DNA of 64,000 nucleotides. It comes from Paenalcaligenes hominis_A. GTDB taxonomy: Bacteria; Pseudomonadota; Gammaproteobacteria; Burkholderiales; Burkholderiaceae_B. Of the stretch, positions 17,040 to 25,920 are shown one piece after another. The notes below the pieces were generated by a model that worked only from the letters and a program-made list of their open reading frames with translations, was not told the DNA's origin and ran no database searches. How positions within the stretch are numbered: position 1 is the stretch's first letter; every line of letters starts with the position of its first letter. The position numbers and the translations under genes are program-made. The stretch covers positions 310,001-374,000 of the forward strand of contig NZ_JBGJKZ010000002.1 in the NCBI RefSeq assembly GCF_041359055.1. The letters are read 5' to 3'.

Positions 17040-18257
17040 ATGAGTAATAGCTACTGCATTGCTTTACAGCCTATTTGTGATCAACATTTGAATCATATAG
17101 GCGATGAGTTGTTATACCGCTCTAATGCAAAAGACAAGAGTGCAAAATTTAGTGATGCAATGGTTGCTACAGCCAGAGCCAGTAATATAGCTTTTTATGA
17201 AATAGGTTTAGAGCAGCTAGTAGGAAAACGGTTGGTGTTTTTAAATACCCCTAAAGAGTGGCTTTTAAAACCAGAGTTATTACCCCCTAGCCCAAAACAA
17301 ATTGTCATAGAGGTGCTAGAGACAGTTATTGCCGAGCCAGAGGTGTTGAAAGCCCTAGAGGTAATTAAAAACAAAGGCTATTTGATAGCATTGGATGACT
17401 TCGTATTAAATGAAAAAACCGATTTGCTACTGGATTATGCCGATATAGTGAAAATCGACACATGGCAAACTATTACTACAGAAGAACTTTGCTATTACAA
17501 ATCCAGAAAAGTAAAACTACTGGCAGAAAAAGTTGAAACCAAAGAGGATTTTGATTTTTTAGTGCATATGGGCTTTGATTATTTTCAAGGTTATTTTTAT
17601 GCTGAGCCGCTAGTACACCCTGAGTCCGTTCACGAGCGAGTGACAAATCGGCAGGCTCAGCTTAGATTATTGGCTGAGTTGCAGTATGAGAATGTGGATT
17701 ATGCCCAGATTGAAGAGCTGATCCTTTTGGATCCGCAACTTACTTATATTATTTTAAAACACACAAACAGTGCTTATTATGCATTGCATAATAAAACCAC
17801 CTCTATTGCCCACGCTGTAAAGACCTTAGGTCTACGTCGCTTACGTGCTATTGTGGCCACACAGCTTTTTGCAGACTCTGCTACAGGCAGTAATTTACTG
17901 TTGCCCCAAGTTCTCACTCGAGCCGCTATGTGTGAGCATATGGCGGAGTTTCATGGTATTGATACTCATACAGCATTTGTTGTGGGGCTATTATCAAAAA
18001 TGCATGTGATATTTGATGTGCCCTATAGCGAGCTACTGCATCAGCTTTCGTTGCCAGAGGGGATTATTCACCAGCTGGAGTTACGTCACGGCAAATACGG
18101 ACGACTACTTGGCATGATAGAAAGCTTTGAGCAAGGTGACATCAGCCAACTAAGCCCAGAGGAGGTGGCAATGCTTAACCAAATGTGGTTTGAGAGCCGC
18201 GTGTGGGTACAAGATATCTTAGAGCACACAACAGAACAAAAACAAACCGATGGGTAA
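17040..18257 (+). CDS. EAL-HDOD two-domain signalling protein (YuxH family)
   Basis: A 405-residue protein. Residues 1-200 form an EAL-type domain in which the EAL triad reads ELL (23-25). Other key positions are kept: FLNT (68-70), the acidic EVLET (91-95), DDF (119-121), KID (138-140), AEKVET (162-167) and QGYFYAEP (183-190). Residues 205-385 form an HDOD domain (LKHTNSAYYAL; VGLLSKM). Proteins with this layout often bind rather than cleave c-di-GMP or act through protein contacts. Activity cannot be decided here. The gene stands alone and its upstream region is AT-rich. Confidence 0.85.
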   Translation: MSNSYCIALQPICDQHLNHIGDELLYRSNAKDKSAKFSDAMVATARASNIAFYEIGLEQLVGKRLVFLNTPKEWLLKPELLPPSPKQIVIEVLETVIAEPEVLKALEVIKNKGYLIALDDFVLNEKTDLLLDYADIVKIDTWQTITTEELCYYKSRKVKLLAEKVETKEDFDFLVHMGFDYFQGYFYAEPLVHPESVHERVTNRQAQLRLLAELQYENVDYAQIEELILLDPQLTYIILKHTNSAYYALHNKTTSIAHAVKTLGLRRLRAIVATQLFADSATGSNLLLPQVLTRAAMCEHMAEFHGIDTHTAFVVGLLSKMHVIFDVPYSELLHQLSLPEGIIHQLELRHGKYGRLLGMIESFEQGDISQLSPEEVAMLNQMWFESRVWVQDILEHTTEQKQTDG

Positions 18258-18332
18258 CTTAGCAAACGGGCTCAAGCATACGTCACCTTAGCACTAGTTA
18301 CTTTGCCTCAAACCCATAGAAAAGGAGACAAC

Positions 18333-19655
18333 ATGAAAACCATACATATTTTTCCTGATAACGACCATTCTATTGGTTGGCAAGGCTCAAGTGACAAAAG
18401 ACACTTGGCATCCACGTTACAACAAGACATTACAGTGGATTTTTTGGTAATAGGCGCTGGGCTAGCGGGGCTAGCGGCGGCGCGACGATTGGCTGAGAAC
18501 CGACCCGAGGCGCGTATTGCATTGGTTGATGCAGAGCGGGTGGGTGAGGGCACACATGCGCGCAATTCGGGTTTTGCGATTGATGTGCCACATAACACCA
18601 GTTCTATGCTTGTAGATCAGGCGCATGCCCAGAGACATTTACGTTTAGCTCGTGCCGCCATTGATTTTTTAGAGCAACAAGTCAAAGAGCATGGTATTAA
18701 TTGCGAGTGGGAGCGGGCAGGCAAGTTTCATGCCGCTGTATCCCAACAAGGGGTGGAGACGATCCTGCGTCCGAGCCAGAAGCTATTAGATGCATTGCAA
18801 GAGCCTTATGAATGGTTAGATCGCTCCGCATTAGAAAAAAAAGTCGGTTTTAATCATTTTCAGGCAGCGATTTATACGCCGGGTACTGTGCTGCTAAATC
18901 CGCGCGCTTTAACTCAGGGGTTGGTCGATCACTTACCCGAAAAGGTTGAGGTCTATGAAAACTCACCCATTACAAGTATTACTTACGACACGACTCAGAC
19001 CAAAGCGCAAACCCCAGCGGGTAGTGTGATCGCGCATCAGGTGGTTATTGCAGTGAATGCTTTTGCTGAACAATTTGGGGTGCTGAAAAATCGATTAATT
19101 CCTATTGCGGCCCATGCGAGCTTAACCCGACCTTTAACTGAGTCCGAACAACAAGAACTGCAGGGTCTAAAAACATGGGGCATCACGCCCGCAAATGCTT
19201 TTGTGGGTATTACTATGCGTCGCACACCAGATCAGCGTTTACTCATACGCCAAAATATGGCCTATGCGCCCGATCTACAGTCTGATGGCCAACATAAGGC
19301 AACGGTGGCTCAGCAGCATCAACGTTTATTTTCTGAACGTTTTCCTATGCTGCCAAATGTGACTATTCAGCATACGTGGAAAGGGATTATGTGTGTATCG
19401 GCCAACATGGCCCCCGGCTTTGGTGAATTGATGCCAAATGTGGTGAGCGCGGTTTGCCATAATGGTATCGGGCTGACCAGTGGTACTGTTTCAGGCATGT
19501 TAGCTGCCGATTTACTCACACAACGCGACAACCCATTATTAGAAGATATTGCGGCACTAGGCTTGCCCATGCAGTTACCGCCACGTCCTTTACTGGATAT
19601 GGGGGTACGCTCTAAGCTGGCTTGGGAGGCCTGGCAGCATCGGGCTGAACTGTAG
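18333..19655 (+). CDS. FAD-dependent oxidoreductase, DAO/GlpO family
   Basis: A 440-residue D-amino-acid-oxidase-fold flavoprotein. The dinucleotide motif GAGLAGLAAARRLAE is followed by the acidic end of beta-2 (LVDAERVG), then HARNSGFAIDVPH, typical of amine or opine oxidases close to PuuB and GlpO. The C-terminal FAD motif reads CHNGIGLTSGTVSG. ATG 18333 has AAAGGAGA upstream. A TTG at 18303 in the same frame is a poorer start. It resembles the enzyme encoded at 28996-30309 along its length. The substrate is unknown. An amine such as a polyamine or N-methyl amino acid is likely. Confidence 0.82.
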   Translation: MKTIHIFPDNDHSIGWQGSSDKRHLASTLQQDITVDFLVIGAGLAGLAAARRLAENRPEARIALVDAERVGEGTHARNSGFAIDVPHNTSSMLVDQAHAQRHLRLARAAIDFLEQQVKEHGINCEWERAGKFHAAVSQQGVETILRPSQKLLDALQEPYEWLDRSALEKKVGFNHFQAAIYTPGTVLLNPRALTQGLVDHLPEKVEVYENSPITSITYDTTQTKAQTPAGSVIAHQVVIAVNAFAEQFGVLKNRLIPIAAHASLTRPLTESEQQELQGLKTWGITPANAFVGITMRRTPDQRLLIRQNMAYAPDLQSDGQHKATVAQQHQRLFSERFPMLPNVTIQHTWKGIMCVSANMAPGFGELMPNVVSAVCHNGIGLTSGTVSGMLAADLLTQRDNPLLEDIAALGLPMQLPPRPLLDMGVRSKLAWEAWQHRAEL

Positions 19656-19771
19656 TCTGGTCTGATTAGGCCTGCAAACATAAAAGATGCTGAGTTAAAT
19701 GCATCAAGTAGGGCTGTTCTTTCTAGCCATTTCTTTAACGTAAACGATAGAGTATACTGAAGCTTCGTAAG

Positions 19772-19907
19772 CGTCTTCAGGGCGGGGTGAAACTCCCCAC
19801 CGGCGGTACATACTTCGTATAAGCCCGCGAGCGCCCATGTGTCAATGGGGTCAGCAGATCTGGTTCAAGTCCAGAGCCGACGGTTAAAGTCCGGATGAAA
19901 GAAGATC
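19772..19907 (+). promoter_or_regulatory. FMN riboswitch (RFN element)
   Basis: The conserved blocks of the RFN element are all readable in order: AGGGCGGGGTGAAACTCCCC (19780-19799), ACCGGCGGT, AGCCCGCGAGC, GGTCAGCAGATCTGGT, CCAGAGCCGACGGT and the closing AGTCCGGATGAAAGAAGA (19889-19905). It lies about 90 bp before ribB. FMN binding to this RNA lowers expression of riboflavin synthesis genes. A possible -10 TATACT is at 19754-19759. Confidence 0.95.
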
Positions 19908-19996
19908 ACGAATGTCTTAACGCACGTTGCTTTGCACCAGTGCGTCCTTTCGTTTGCCCCGAAAACGACTTCTCACTGACTCTAGAGGAGCGTTTT

Positions 19997-20641
19997 ATGT
20001 CTTTTACTTTGACTTTACAAAGCAGCATCGAGCAGCGTGTTCAAACTGCTATTACGGCTATTCAACAAGGCCTTCCTGTCATTTTGCTTGATGACTATGA
20101 TCGAGAAAATGAGGCGGATCTAATTATTGCCGCAGAAAAAATCACCCCGCATACTATGGCCCAAATGATTAGGGATGGCAGTGGTATTGTTTGTTTATGT
20201 TTAACTGACCCTACACTGGATCATTTGAAGCTACCGCAGATGGTGACCAACAACCAAAGTCAGAACCAAACTGCATTTACTGTATCTATAGAAGCCAAAA
20301 ACGGCGTAAGCACAGGGGTGAGTGCGCAAGACCGTGTTAACACTATACGCGCTGCCATTCATCCCCAGGCTCAGGCTACAGATATTGTGAGCCCAGGGCA
20401 TGTATTCCCATTACGTGCTCACCCCCAAGGGTTGGATGCGCGCCAAGGACATACCGAAGGGGCGGTACACTTAGCCCAGTTAGCTGGGTTACGGCCTATG
20501 GCGGTACTGTGTGAGCTAATGAATCCCGATGGCACGATGATGCGTGGTGAACAACTATTAAACTATGCGCATCAGCATGCATTGCCGCTTTTGGCTATTG
20601 CCGATTTAATGGCTTATTCAGCGTTTAGTACTACGTTATAA
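19997..20641 (+). CDS. ribB: 3,4-dihydroxy-2-butanone-4-phosphate synthase
   Basis: A 214-residue single-domain RibB. It has the substrate- and metal-binding DDYDRENEADLI near residue 30, SIEAKNGVSTGVSAQDR and GHTEGAVHLAQLAGLRP. It converts ribulose 5-phosphate to the four-carbon riboflavin precursor plus formate. No GTP cyclohydrolase II domain follows, so it is not RibBA. The frame is open back to 19895 inside the riboswitch, but ATG 19997 with GAGGAG upstream gives the normal N-terminus. Controlled by the FMN riboswitch. Confidence 0.95.
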   Translation: MSFTLTLQSSIEQRVQTAITAIQQGLPVILLDDYDRENEADLIIAAEKITPHTMAQMIRDGSGIVCLCLTDPTLDHLKLPQMVTNNQSQNQTAFTVSIEAKNGVSTGVSAQDRVNTIRAAIHPQAQATDIVSPGHVFPLRAHPQGLDARQGHTEGAVHLAQLAGLRPMAVLCELMNPDGTMMRGEQLLNYAHQHALPLLAIADLMAYSAFSTTL

Positions 20642-20648
20642 CGTATAT

Positions 20649-20681
20649 AAAGCAGCATTTTAGTATGGTGCTGCTTTTTTT
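20649..20681 (+). terminator. Terminator after ribB
   Basis: AAAGCAGCA and TGCTGCTTT form a 9-bp stem followed by T residues, 8 bp after the ribB stop codon. Confidence 0.85.
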
Positions 20682-20736
20682 ATCGCTATTGCGTAAGAGG
20701 GCAGCTTGTGTTGATAAGTAGATGAATGGTAGTAGG

Positions 20737-21030
20737 TTATTTTTCAATATGAATATCGAAATATGCCTCGCACTCGCCAAGTTCGCTAAGGCCGGCTAAT
20801 TGAGCTTTATAAACCGTTTCTGCCCATTTTTGCGCTAGCGTTTTATCGGAAGTGGATAGCTCTGACTCGTCAGACTCTATGACAGCTTGCCAGACTCGAT
20901 AAAGATGTAATACATCGGTTGGCTCGCCGAGGGTACGCTCTAGCACACGTTGAAATTTAGCTTCGGCGTTGTGCTTGGCCTGCTGGGTTAAATTGGTAGG
21001 GCCGTCTTCAAGAGAAATTTTATACAGCAT
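20737..21030 (-). CDS. Small hypothetical protein, likely SOS-regulated
   Basis: A 97-residue mostly helical, acidic protein that I do not recognise. It has no signal peptide, membrane segment or cysteine cluster apart from one Cys near the end (GECEAYFDI). The start ATG at 21030 has AAAGGTG at proper spacing. A near-consensus LexA box lies 47-62 bp upstream, so induction by DNA damage is the best clue to its role. Convergent with ribB, whose terminator lies between them. Confidence 0.7.
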   Translation of the reverse strand: MLYKISLEDGPTNLTQQAKHNAEAKFQRVLERTLGEPTDVLHLYRVWQAVIESDESELSTSDKTLAQKWAETVYKAQLAGLSELGECEAYFDIHIEK

Positions 21031-21076
21031 GTCGCACCTTTAAATACGTAAGCAGAATCAGCCATTTGCCATATGA

Positions 21077-21092
21077 CTGTATATTTATACAG
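21077..21092 (-). promoter_or_regulatory. LexA (SOS) box
   Basis: CTGTATATTTATACAG has the exact CTG-N10-CAG form with an AT-rich alternating centre, differing from the Escherichia coli consensus core at one or two central bases. It is followed by TA and preceded by A. It lies upstream of the small gene on the minus strand. The other neighbouring gene ends here, so it is the only candidate target. Confidence 0.78.
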
Positions 21093-21155
21093 TATATTAA
21101 AGAAATAAAGAAAAAGGTCAATCGCTATCTAAAGCTACTTCATTTAAACCACATA

Positions 21156-21185
21156 AAACGCCTACGTGAAATGACGTAGGCGTTT
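21156..21185 (-). terminator. Terminator after the DUF1348 gene
   Basis: AAACGCCTACGT and ACGTAGGCGTTT form a perfect 12-bp stem with a 6-nt loop. Reading on the minus strand it lies 45 bp beyond the stop of the DUF1348 gene, with T residues from the stem continuing. Confidence 0.75.
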
Positions 21186-21229
21186 AGTTGAGTTCGTCAG
21201 CAACTCTTGGCTGATGGCTGGTTAGGGGG

Positions 21230-21703
21230 TTAAAGACCTAACTCTGTTAGACCGGGATGATCATCAGGGCGACGCCCCAAGGGCCAGAAAAATTTACGTT
21301 CAGATTCAGTTATAGGTAAATCGTTAATACTGGCGTAACGATTAACCATCAGTCCGTCTTCATTAAACTCCCAGTTTTCATTACCATACGAGCGAAACCA
21401 ATTGCCAGAGTCATCATGCCATTCATAAGCATAACGAACGGCAATGCGGTTATCGGTGAACGCCCAAATTTCTTTTATAAGGCGATACTCCAGTTCTTTG
21501 CGCCATTTACGCTCTAAAAACTGGTGTACTTCATCACGGTTATGAATAAACTCAGCACGATTACGCCACCGCGTATCGAGGCTATAAGCCAAAGCCACTT
21601 TTTCTGGATCGCGCCCATTCCAACCATCTTCTGCTAGCCGTACTTTTTGTGTGGCCGTTTCTAAAGTGAAAGGGGGACAAGGTGGACGTTGTTGCGTAGT
21701 CAT
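21230..21703 (-). CDS. DUF1348 family protein, NTF2-like fold
   Basis: A 157-residue protein of the DUF1348 (SnoaL/NTF2-like) family. It contains VRLAEDGWNGRDPEKVALAY, then RWRNRAEF and WFRSYGNENWEF with NRYASINDLPI, all characteristic of the group. The family forms small cone-shaped barrels. No firm function is known. The ATG is preceded by AGGAGAT. It is monocistronic, ended by a hairpin, and divergent from the siderophore esterase gene. Confidence 0.88.
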   Translation of the reverse strand: MTTQQRPPCPPFTLETATQKVRLAEDGWNGRDPEKVALAYSLDTRWRNRAEFIHNRDEVHQFLERKWRKELEYRLIKEIWAFTDNRIAVRYAYEWHDDSGNWFRSYGNENWEFNEDGLMVNRYASINDLPITESERKFFWPLGRRPDDHPGLTELGL

Positions 21704-21880
21704 TACATATCTCCTTAATTCCTGTTATTGGTTTTACGATCTGCTCTCCTAGCATACAAGCGATTTCTTAGAGGAAAAAGAATCCCCTCCATCGTTCGGT
21801 ATAACATTGACTTCCGCTGGTTTTGTTGTTGTCTAACACTAGCAGTAAGTTACATCTCTAGGCCGCACTATGCTTTTAAA

Positions 21881-21899
21881 AGAGAATGATTCTCAATAC
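21881..21899 (+). promoter_or_regulatory. Putative Fur box
   Basis: GAGAAT-G-ATTCTC (21882-21894) is a perfect odd-centred palindrome inside AGAGAATGATTCTCAATAC, a good match to the 19-bp Fur consensus of inverted GATAATGAT repeats. It lies 57-75 bp before the esterase start, where a repressor would cover the promoter. Confidence 0.7.
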
Positions 21900-21955
21900 A
21901 ATGGTTGTTTTAAATGGGGTGGCAGACTCCACGACTTTTGGATAGGTAATCATAT

Positions 21956-22915
21956 ATGCGTGTAGGCTTAGCGATGGTAGTAGGGTGCAGTGTAATGATG
22001 GCTACACTTGCTATAGCTCAAGTCCCTTCCTCAGGAACCTTAGCTGGGCAGCGTGTTACACATACCGTAGCCGATCAAGATGTGGAAGGGTATGAGTTTG
22101 AAACGCATTATCTGTATTCTGCAGATCAACAACGACGCTATCGTGTGTACTTAGCTTTGCCTAAAAGTCCAGCGCCAGTATCAGGTAGGCCTAGCATTTA
22201 CATGTTGGATGGTAATGCGGTAATGGCTACCTTAACTGCCTACGAGTTAAACCAATTAAGCCAGCTAACAAATCCACCTGTATTGGTTGCTATTGGTTAT
22301 GACATCGAGACCCGAAACGATGTCGTCGCTCGCTCTTATGACTATACCCCTCCTGTGTTTGAGCAAGGGCAGCGCGTAGAACAACCCATTGTGAGGGGGC
22401 GTGTCGGTGGTGGGGCCGATACTTTCTTAGCTTTTATTAGCGACACCATTATTCCTCTTGTTGCAAGCCGTGCTGTATTGGATTCATCTCAAACCACATT
22501 GTGGGGGCATTCCTACGGGGGATTATTTGTTATGCATGCATCGGCTCAAACTCATAGCCCATTCCAGCGCTACAGTGCAGCAGATCCTTCGTTGTGGTGG
22601 TATGACCAAGCGTTGCTTAAAACATGGGACAGCTCATCGACTAGGTTCCCTGAGGGGCGTACATTATCTGTGTATATGGGAACTAAAAGTAGGGGTGACC
22701 AAGCAGATACTCCCTCGTTACAAGAGGCCAGCCTGAGCCCGTTAATGCAGCGCTTAGACACATTGCAGAAAATGTCATGGCAAATTGCTTATCATGCTTA
22801 TCCTCAGTATGATCATGGCCAAATGATTGGCGTATCGTTACGGCAAATGCTTAATGAGTTTAAGTTAAGCCAAAGAAATCAAAATGATAATGAATCGGTA
22901 CAAGATAACAAGTAA
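21956..22915 (+). CDS. Periplasmic siderophore-type esterase (IroE/Fes-like alpha/beta hydrolase)
   Basis: A 319-residue protein with an N-terminal signal sequence (cleavage probably after AIA, residue 21). The esterase-D fold shows YMLDGNAVM (82-90), the nucleophile elbow GHSYGG with Ser186, and a catalytic His in QYDHGQM near residue 295. Related enzymes hydrolyse trilactone siderophores such as enterobactin or salmochelin to free iron. The Fur box upstream supports this. No receptor gene is nearby, so it may act on xenosiderophores. Other substrates of the esterase family cannot be excluded. Confidence 0.78.
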   Translation: MRVGLAMVVGCSVMMATLAIAQVPSSGTLAGQRVTHTVADQDVEGYEFETHYLYSADQQRRYRVYLALPKSPAPVSGRPSIYMLDGNAVMATLTAYELNQLSQLTNPPVLVAIGYDIETRNDVVARSYDYTPPVFEQGQRVEQPIVRGRVGGGADTFLAFISDTIIPLVASRAVLDSSQTTLWGHSYGGLFVMHASAQTHSPFQRYSAADPSLWWYDQALLKTWDSSSTRFPEGRTLSVYMGTKSRGDQADTPSLQEASLSPLMQRLDTLQKMSWQIAYHAYPQYDHGQMIGVSLRQMLNEFKLSQRNQNDNESVQDNK

Positions 22916-23076
22916 CAGTAAAGCATAACTAATTATGCGCATAAATAGTATATATTATGTAAAGTTATAGTATTCAGTCAAACAACGAACTAAGCTTGAA
23001 TTAAAAGAGGACTTTATACTTATAGTTATGAATTTCAAAAAGCAAACAGGCTGATTATTTTATAAAGTATCTATTT

Positions 23077-23274
23077 ATGCCCGAATCTATTTTACGTTTA
23101 GGTACCCAAGTACGCGTTATTAACCCTGAACACTCTCTCTACAACCAACTAGGTCGTTATCTGGGTGTGTCAGAAGTCCAAGGCTTATCTCATTTGCATC
23201 GAATTTGCTTTGATGGAAAAGTACAATTGTTGCCAGTTGCAGATTTCACTGAAGCAACGTTAGGCTCACCATAA
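23077..23274 (+). CDS. Small hypothetical protein
   Basis: A 65-residue protein that starts with a stretch resembling a KOW/SH3-type beta barrel (LGTQVRVINPEH, RYLGVSEV, HRICFDGKVQLLPV). This is only a structural impression. It has one Cys. No clear ribosome site is visible (TATTT before ATG), and the surrounding intergenic DNA is AT-rich. It could be a small nucleic-acid-binding protein. It lies between the esterase and the exporter, all on one strand. Confidence 0.5.
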   Translation: MPESILRLGTQVRVINPEHSLYNQLGRYLGVSEVQGLSHLHRICFDGKVQLLPVADFTEATLGSP

Positions 23275-23553
23275 ACTGCTAGAAAAATAGTGCATTACGA
23301 CATTATCTAAACTAATCGTCTTGATAGGGCGGCTCTGCTTTACAAATGAAAGCTAGGCAATACGTTTACTTTAACCGTGACGCCTTATGAGACAAGCATT
23401 TAAAATGCTATCCCTTTTGTGCACATGAACTGTGCGTGCTCGTTTGTCTCAACAAAAAGTAAACCACGGATTTTCCTTTAGCACAAACGTATCAAAACTG
23501 ATATGGTAGCTGCTTACTAACAATAAGAATCACTTAGCTTATAGAGTTCCTAG

Positions 23554-24798
23554 TTGAAGTTATCTACTATTTACACCACACCCGGATTTTTACCCTTTCT
23601 GTTCGCTCGACTTTTCTCTGTATTCGCTATGCAAATACAGGCCATTGTGGTGGGCTGGCAAATTTATGACCTGACACGTGACCCAATAGCTCTTGCCTAC
23701 GTCGGCTTGGCTCAATTTATCCCTATGGTGCTCTTTCTGCCCTCTGCAGGTGACATCATTGATCGCTTTAATCGTAAAACCGTTCTAGCACTTAGTTGGA
23801 TTGTTTCGGCAATATGCAGTGGTTTGCTGCTTTGGTTGTCCTACAAAGGGGCAGACAATCTGATCGGTTACTACATAGTGCTGATTTTTTATGGTGCTGC
23901 TCGGGCTTTTTCTGGCCCAGCACTACAAAGTCTATTACCACAAATTGTGCCGCGAGATCGTCTGGCTCAAGCATTGGCTACCAATAGCATGCTTATGAAG
24001 GTAGCTGTCATCACAGGTCCTATTCTTGGCGGTTTTCTTTATGCCTATGTAGGAGGTATGACATATACGGTTTGTTGCCTATGTTTTGTCTTAGGTATTT
24101 TTTTACTTTATGCCGTACCTGTTCTATACAGTAGTCAACATGAAGGGCCAAGCCAAGACCACACAGGCGTATTGCAGCGCTTCTCTGAAGGTCTGCGCTT
24201 TATCTGGAAAAACCCCATTATTCTTGGAACCATCAGTTTAGATTTGTTTGCCGTACTTCTAGGTGGGGTAGTCGCATTATTACCCATTTATGCACAGGAA
24301 GTATTGCATGTAGACTCCTCTGGACTCGGCTTATTGCGTAGCGCCATGGCTATTGGTGAAATTGCCACCGGCATCTATCTCAGTCGTCGTCCATTTAATC
24401 AACATGTAGGCAAGGTCATGTTCAGCGCCGTCGCCATTTTTGGTCTTGCTAATCTCGTTTTTGCTTTTTCAACTCTATTCTGGATGTCTTTCGCTGCTTT
24501 AGTGGTAGCTGGCGCAGCGGATATGATTAGTGTCTATATTCGTTCTGCCTTAGTGCAATTTTCCACCCCTGATTATTTACGTGGCCGAGTCAATGCCGTC
24601 AACATGCTGTTCGTTAGTTCTTCTAACGAATTAGGAAGCTTTCGCGCTGGGAGCAGTGCAGCATTAATTGGTGCTGTACCCGCTGCGATATTTGGTGGCA
24701 TTTGTACCTTGGCGGTAGCCGCTGGTATGGCGTGGCGTTTTAAACCCTTACGAAAGGTAAACCGCTTTGAGGATGCGGAGCATTTGAAAAAAAGTTAG
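23554..24798 (+). CDS. MFS transporter, EntS-like (MFS_3 family)
   Basis: A 414-residue membrane protein with about 12 hydrophobic segments. The first loop reads YDLTRDPIALAYVGLAQF and the conserved loop GDIIDRFNRKTVL follows. The second half has RGRVNAVNMLFVSSSNELG, all typical of the enterobactin-exporter (EntS) group. The start is TTG at 23554. The next Met is residue 26, inside the first membrane helix, so the TTG start is preferred although only AGAG precedes it. With the esterase upstream, export of a siderophore or another small compound is possible but not shown. Confidence 0.8.
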   Translation: MKLSTIYTTPGFLPFLFARLFSVFAMQIQAIVVGWQIYDLTRDPIALAYVGLAQFIPMVLFLPSAGDIIDRFNRKTVLALSWIVSAICSGLLLWLSYKGADNLIGYYIVLIFYGAARAFSGPALQSLLPQIVPRDRLAQALATNSMLMKVAVITGPILGGFLYAYVGGMTYTVCCLCFVLGIFLLYAVPVLYSSQHEGPSQDHTGVLQRFSEGLRFIWKNPIILGTISLDLFAVLLGGVVALLPIYAQEVLHVDSSGLGLLRSAMAIGEIATGIYLSRRPFNQHVGKVMFSAVAIFGLANLVFAFSTLFWMSFAALVVAGAADMISVYIRSALVQFSTPDYLRGRVNAVNMLFVSSSNELGSFRAGSSAALIGAVPAAIFGGICTLAVAAGMAWRFKPLRKVNRFEDAEHLKKS

Positions 24799-24890
24799 GC
24801 CTAGTCCGTTGGTGGTTACTAATGAATTCTACGGTGGTGTGCTGCTAGAAATAGGGTAAGACCAACGCCAGAAGAGATTGAGTAGAGCTG

Positions 24891-24924
24891 AAAACCCATG
24901 ACCAATTTGGTCATGGGTTTTTCT
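24891..24924. terminator. Bidirectional terminator between the MFS and LysR genes
   Basis: AAAACCCATGACCAA and TTGGTCATGGGTTTT form a nearly continuous 15-bp inverted repeat with T-runs at the end on the plus strand and A-runs at the start, so it can serve both convergent genes. Confidence 0.85.
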
Positions 24925-24978
24925 TTTGCTCTTTGTTGTACGTAAAGTTATGACTGTTTTTCTCACGCGAAAAAGCTA

Positions 24979-25920
24979 TTAGCTCACTGCGTGTGTTGCT
25001 GCATTAAATTCTTTTTCGCTGTGATCAATTTGTCCAACAAGCCAGTCTCTTAATGGTTTGATATTTTTGTGTCGTACTAAATCATCGTCCCGCTCAATAA
25101 TATAAAACTTGTAATTGGTGTGTAGAGTCTGGTTGACCACAGGGATTAGAGCTTTTGAATGCAAATAGGAGTCGATTAGGTTTTTCCAACCTAAAGCAAT
25201 ACCTTGCCCACTGAGCGCAGCCTGAATCACCATTGAATAATTATTGATATTGATTCGACGTTTAGGTTTTAAGGTAGGGAGGTTTTGCTTTGTAAACCAG
25301 TCGTCCCAACTAATCCAATGGGTGAGTGACTCATCTAAAGTAAGCCATGTATGCTTTTCTAGGTCCTCTATGGTGTTAATGGTGCCACACTTTTCTAAAT
25401 AGGCCGGCGAACAAACGGGAACAATTTCCTCGGCATGCAAAGGGGTGCTTTTTCCCTGAGAAGGTGGGTTTCTAAGGTAATAAATAGCCAGATCGTAATC
25501 ATTAATTTGGTTACCTAAGGGGTTATCTAGGGCCACAATGCGTAATTCTATATCAGGGTATTGGGCATTAAAATCCGATATTCTGGGTATAAGCCACATA
25601 GAAGCCAAAGCCGTGCTAGTAGCAATGGTAATTTGTTGTTTTCCCTTCCAGTGAGTAATTTCTGAGGTGATTTGCACCAAAGGTTGCAGGGCTTTTTGAA
25701 CAGCAAGCAAATACTCTTCACCAGTGGGAGTAAGCCGAACACTACGCGTGGTTCGATCTAATAACGTGGTAGAGAGAAACTCTTCTAATAAGGCGATTTG
25801 GCGACTAATGGCCCCTTGTGTCACGTGTAACTCATCGGCAGCTCGTGTAAAGCTTGCCAGACGTGCTGTTGCTTCAAATGAAAGTAACGCTTTAAAAGGG
25901 GGAAGAGGATGTAGTTTCAT
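24979..25920 (-). CDS. LysR family transcriptional regulator, GcvA-like
   Basis: A 313-residue LysR protein. The helix-turn-helix is at about 18-45 (SFTRAADELHVTQGAISRQIALLEEFL), and the effector-binding domain runs from about 90 to 300. The N-terminal sequence PLPPFKALLSFEATARL is typical of the GcvA group, which often controls amino acid or amine catabolism. It is divergent from the Rieske-led cluster with a 429-bp gap, the usual layout for a LysR activator and its target. Confidence 0.88.
   Translation of the reverse strand: MKLHPLPPFKALLSFEATARLASFTRAADELHVTQGAISRQIALLEEFLSTTLLDRTTRSVRLTPTGEEYLLAVQKALQPLVQITSEITHWKGKQQITIATSTALASMWLIPRISDFNAQYPDIELRIVALDNPLGNQINDYDLAIYYLRNPPSQGKSTPLHAEEIVPVCSPAYLEKCGTINTIEDLEKHTWLTLDESLTHWISWDDWFTKQNLPTLKPKRRININNYSMVIQAALSGQGIALGWKNLIDSYLHSKALIPVVNQTLHTNYKFYIIERDDDLVRHKNIKPLRDWLVGQIDHSEKEFNAATHAVS

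Noticed and set aside
19895..19996. In-frame upstream ATG that would extend RibB by 34 residues
   Set aside because: It lies inside the closing helix of the FMN riboswitch. The ATG at 19997 has a good ribosome site and gives the normal RibB N-terminus.
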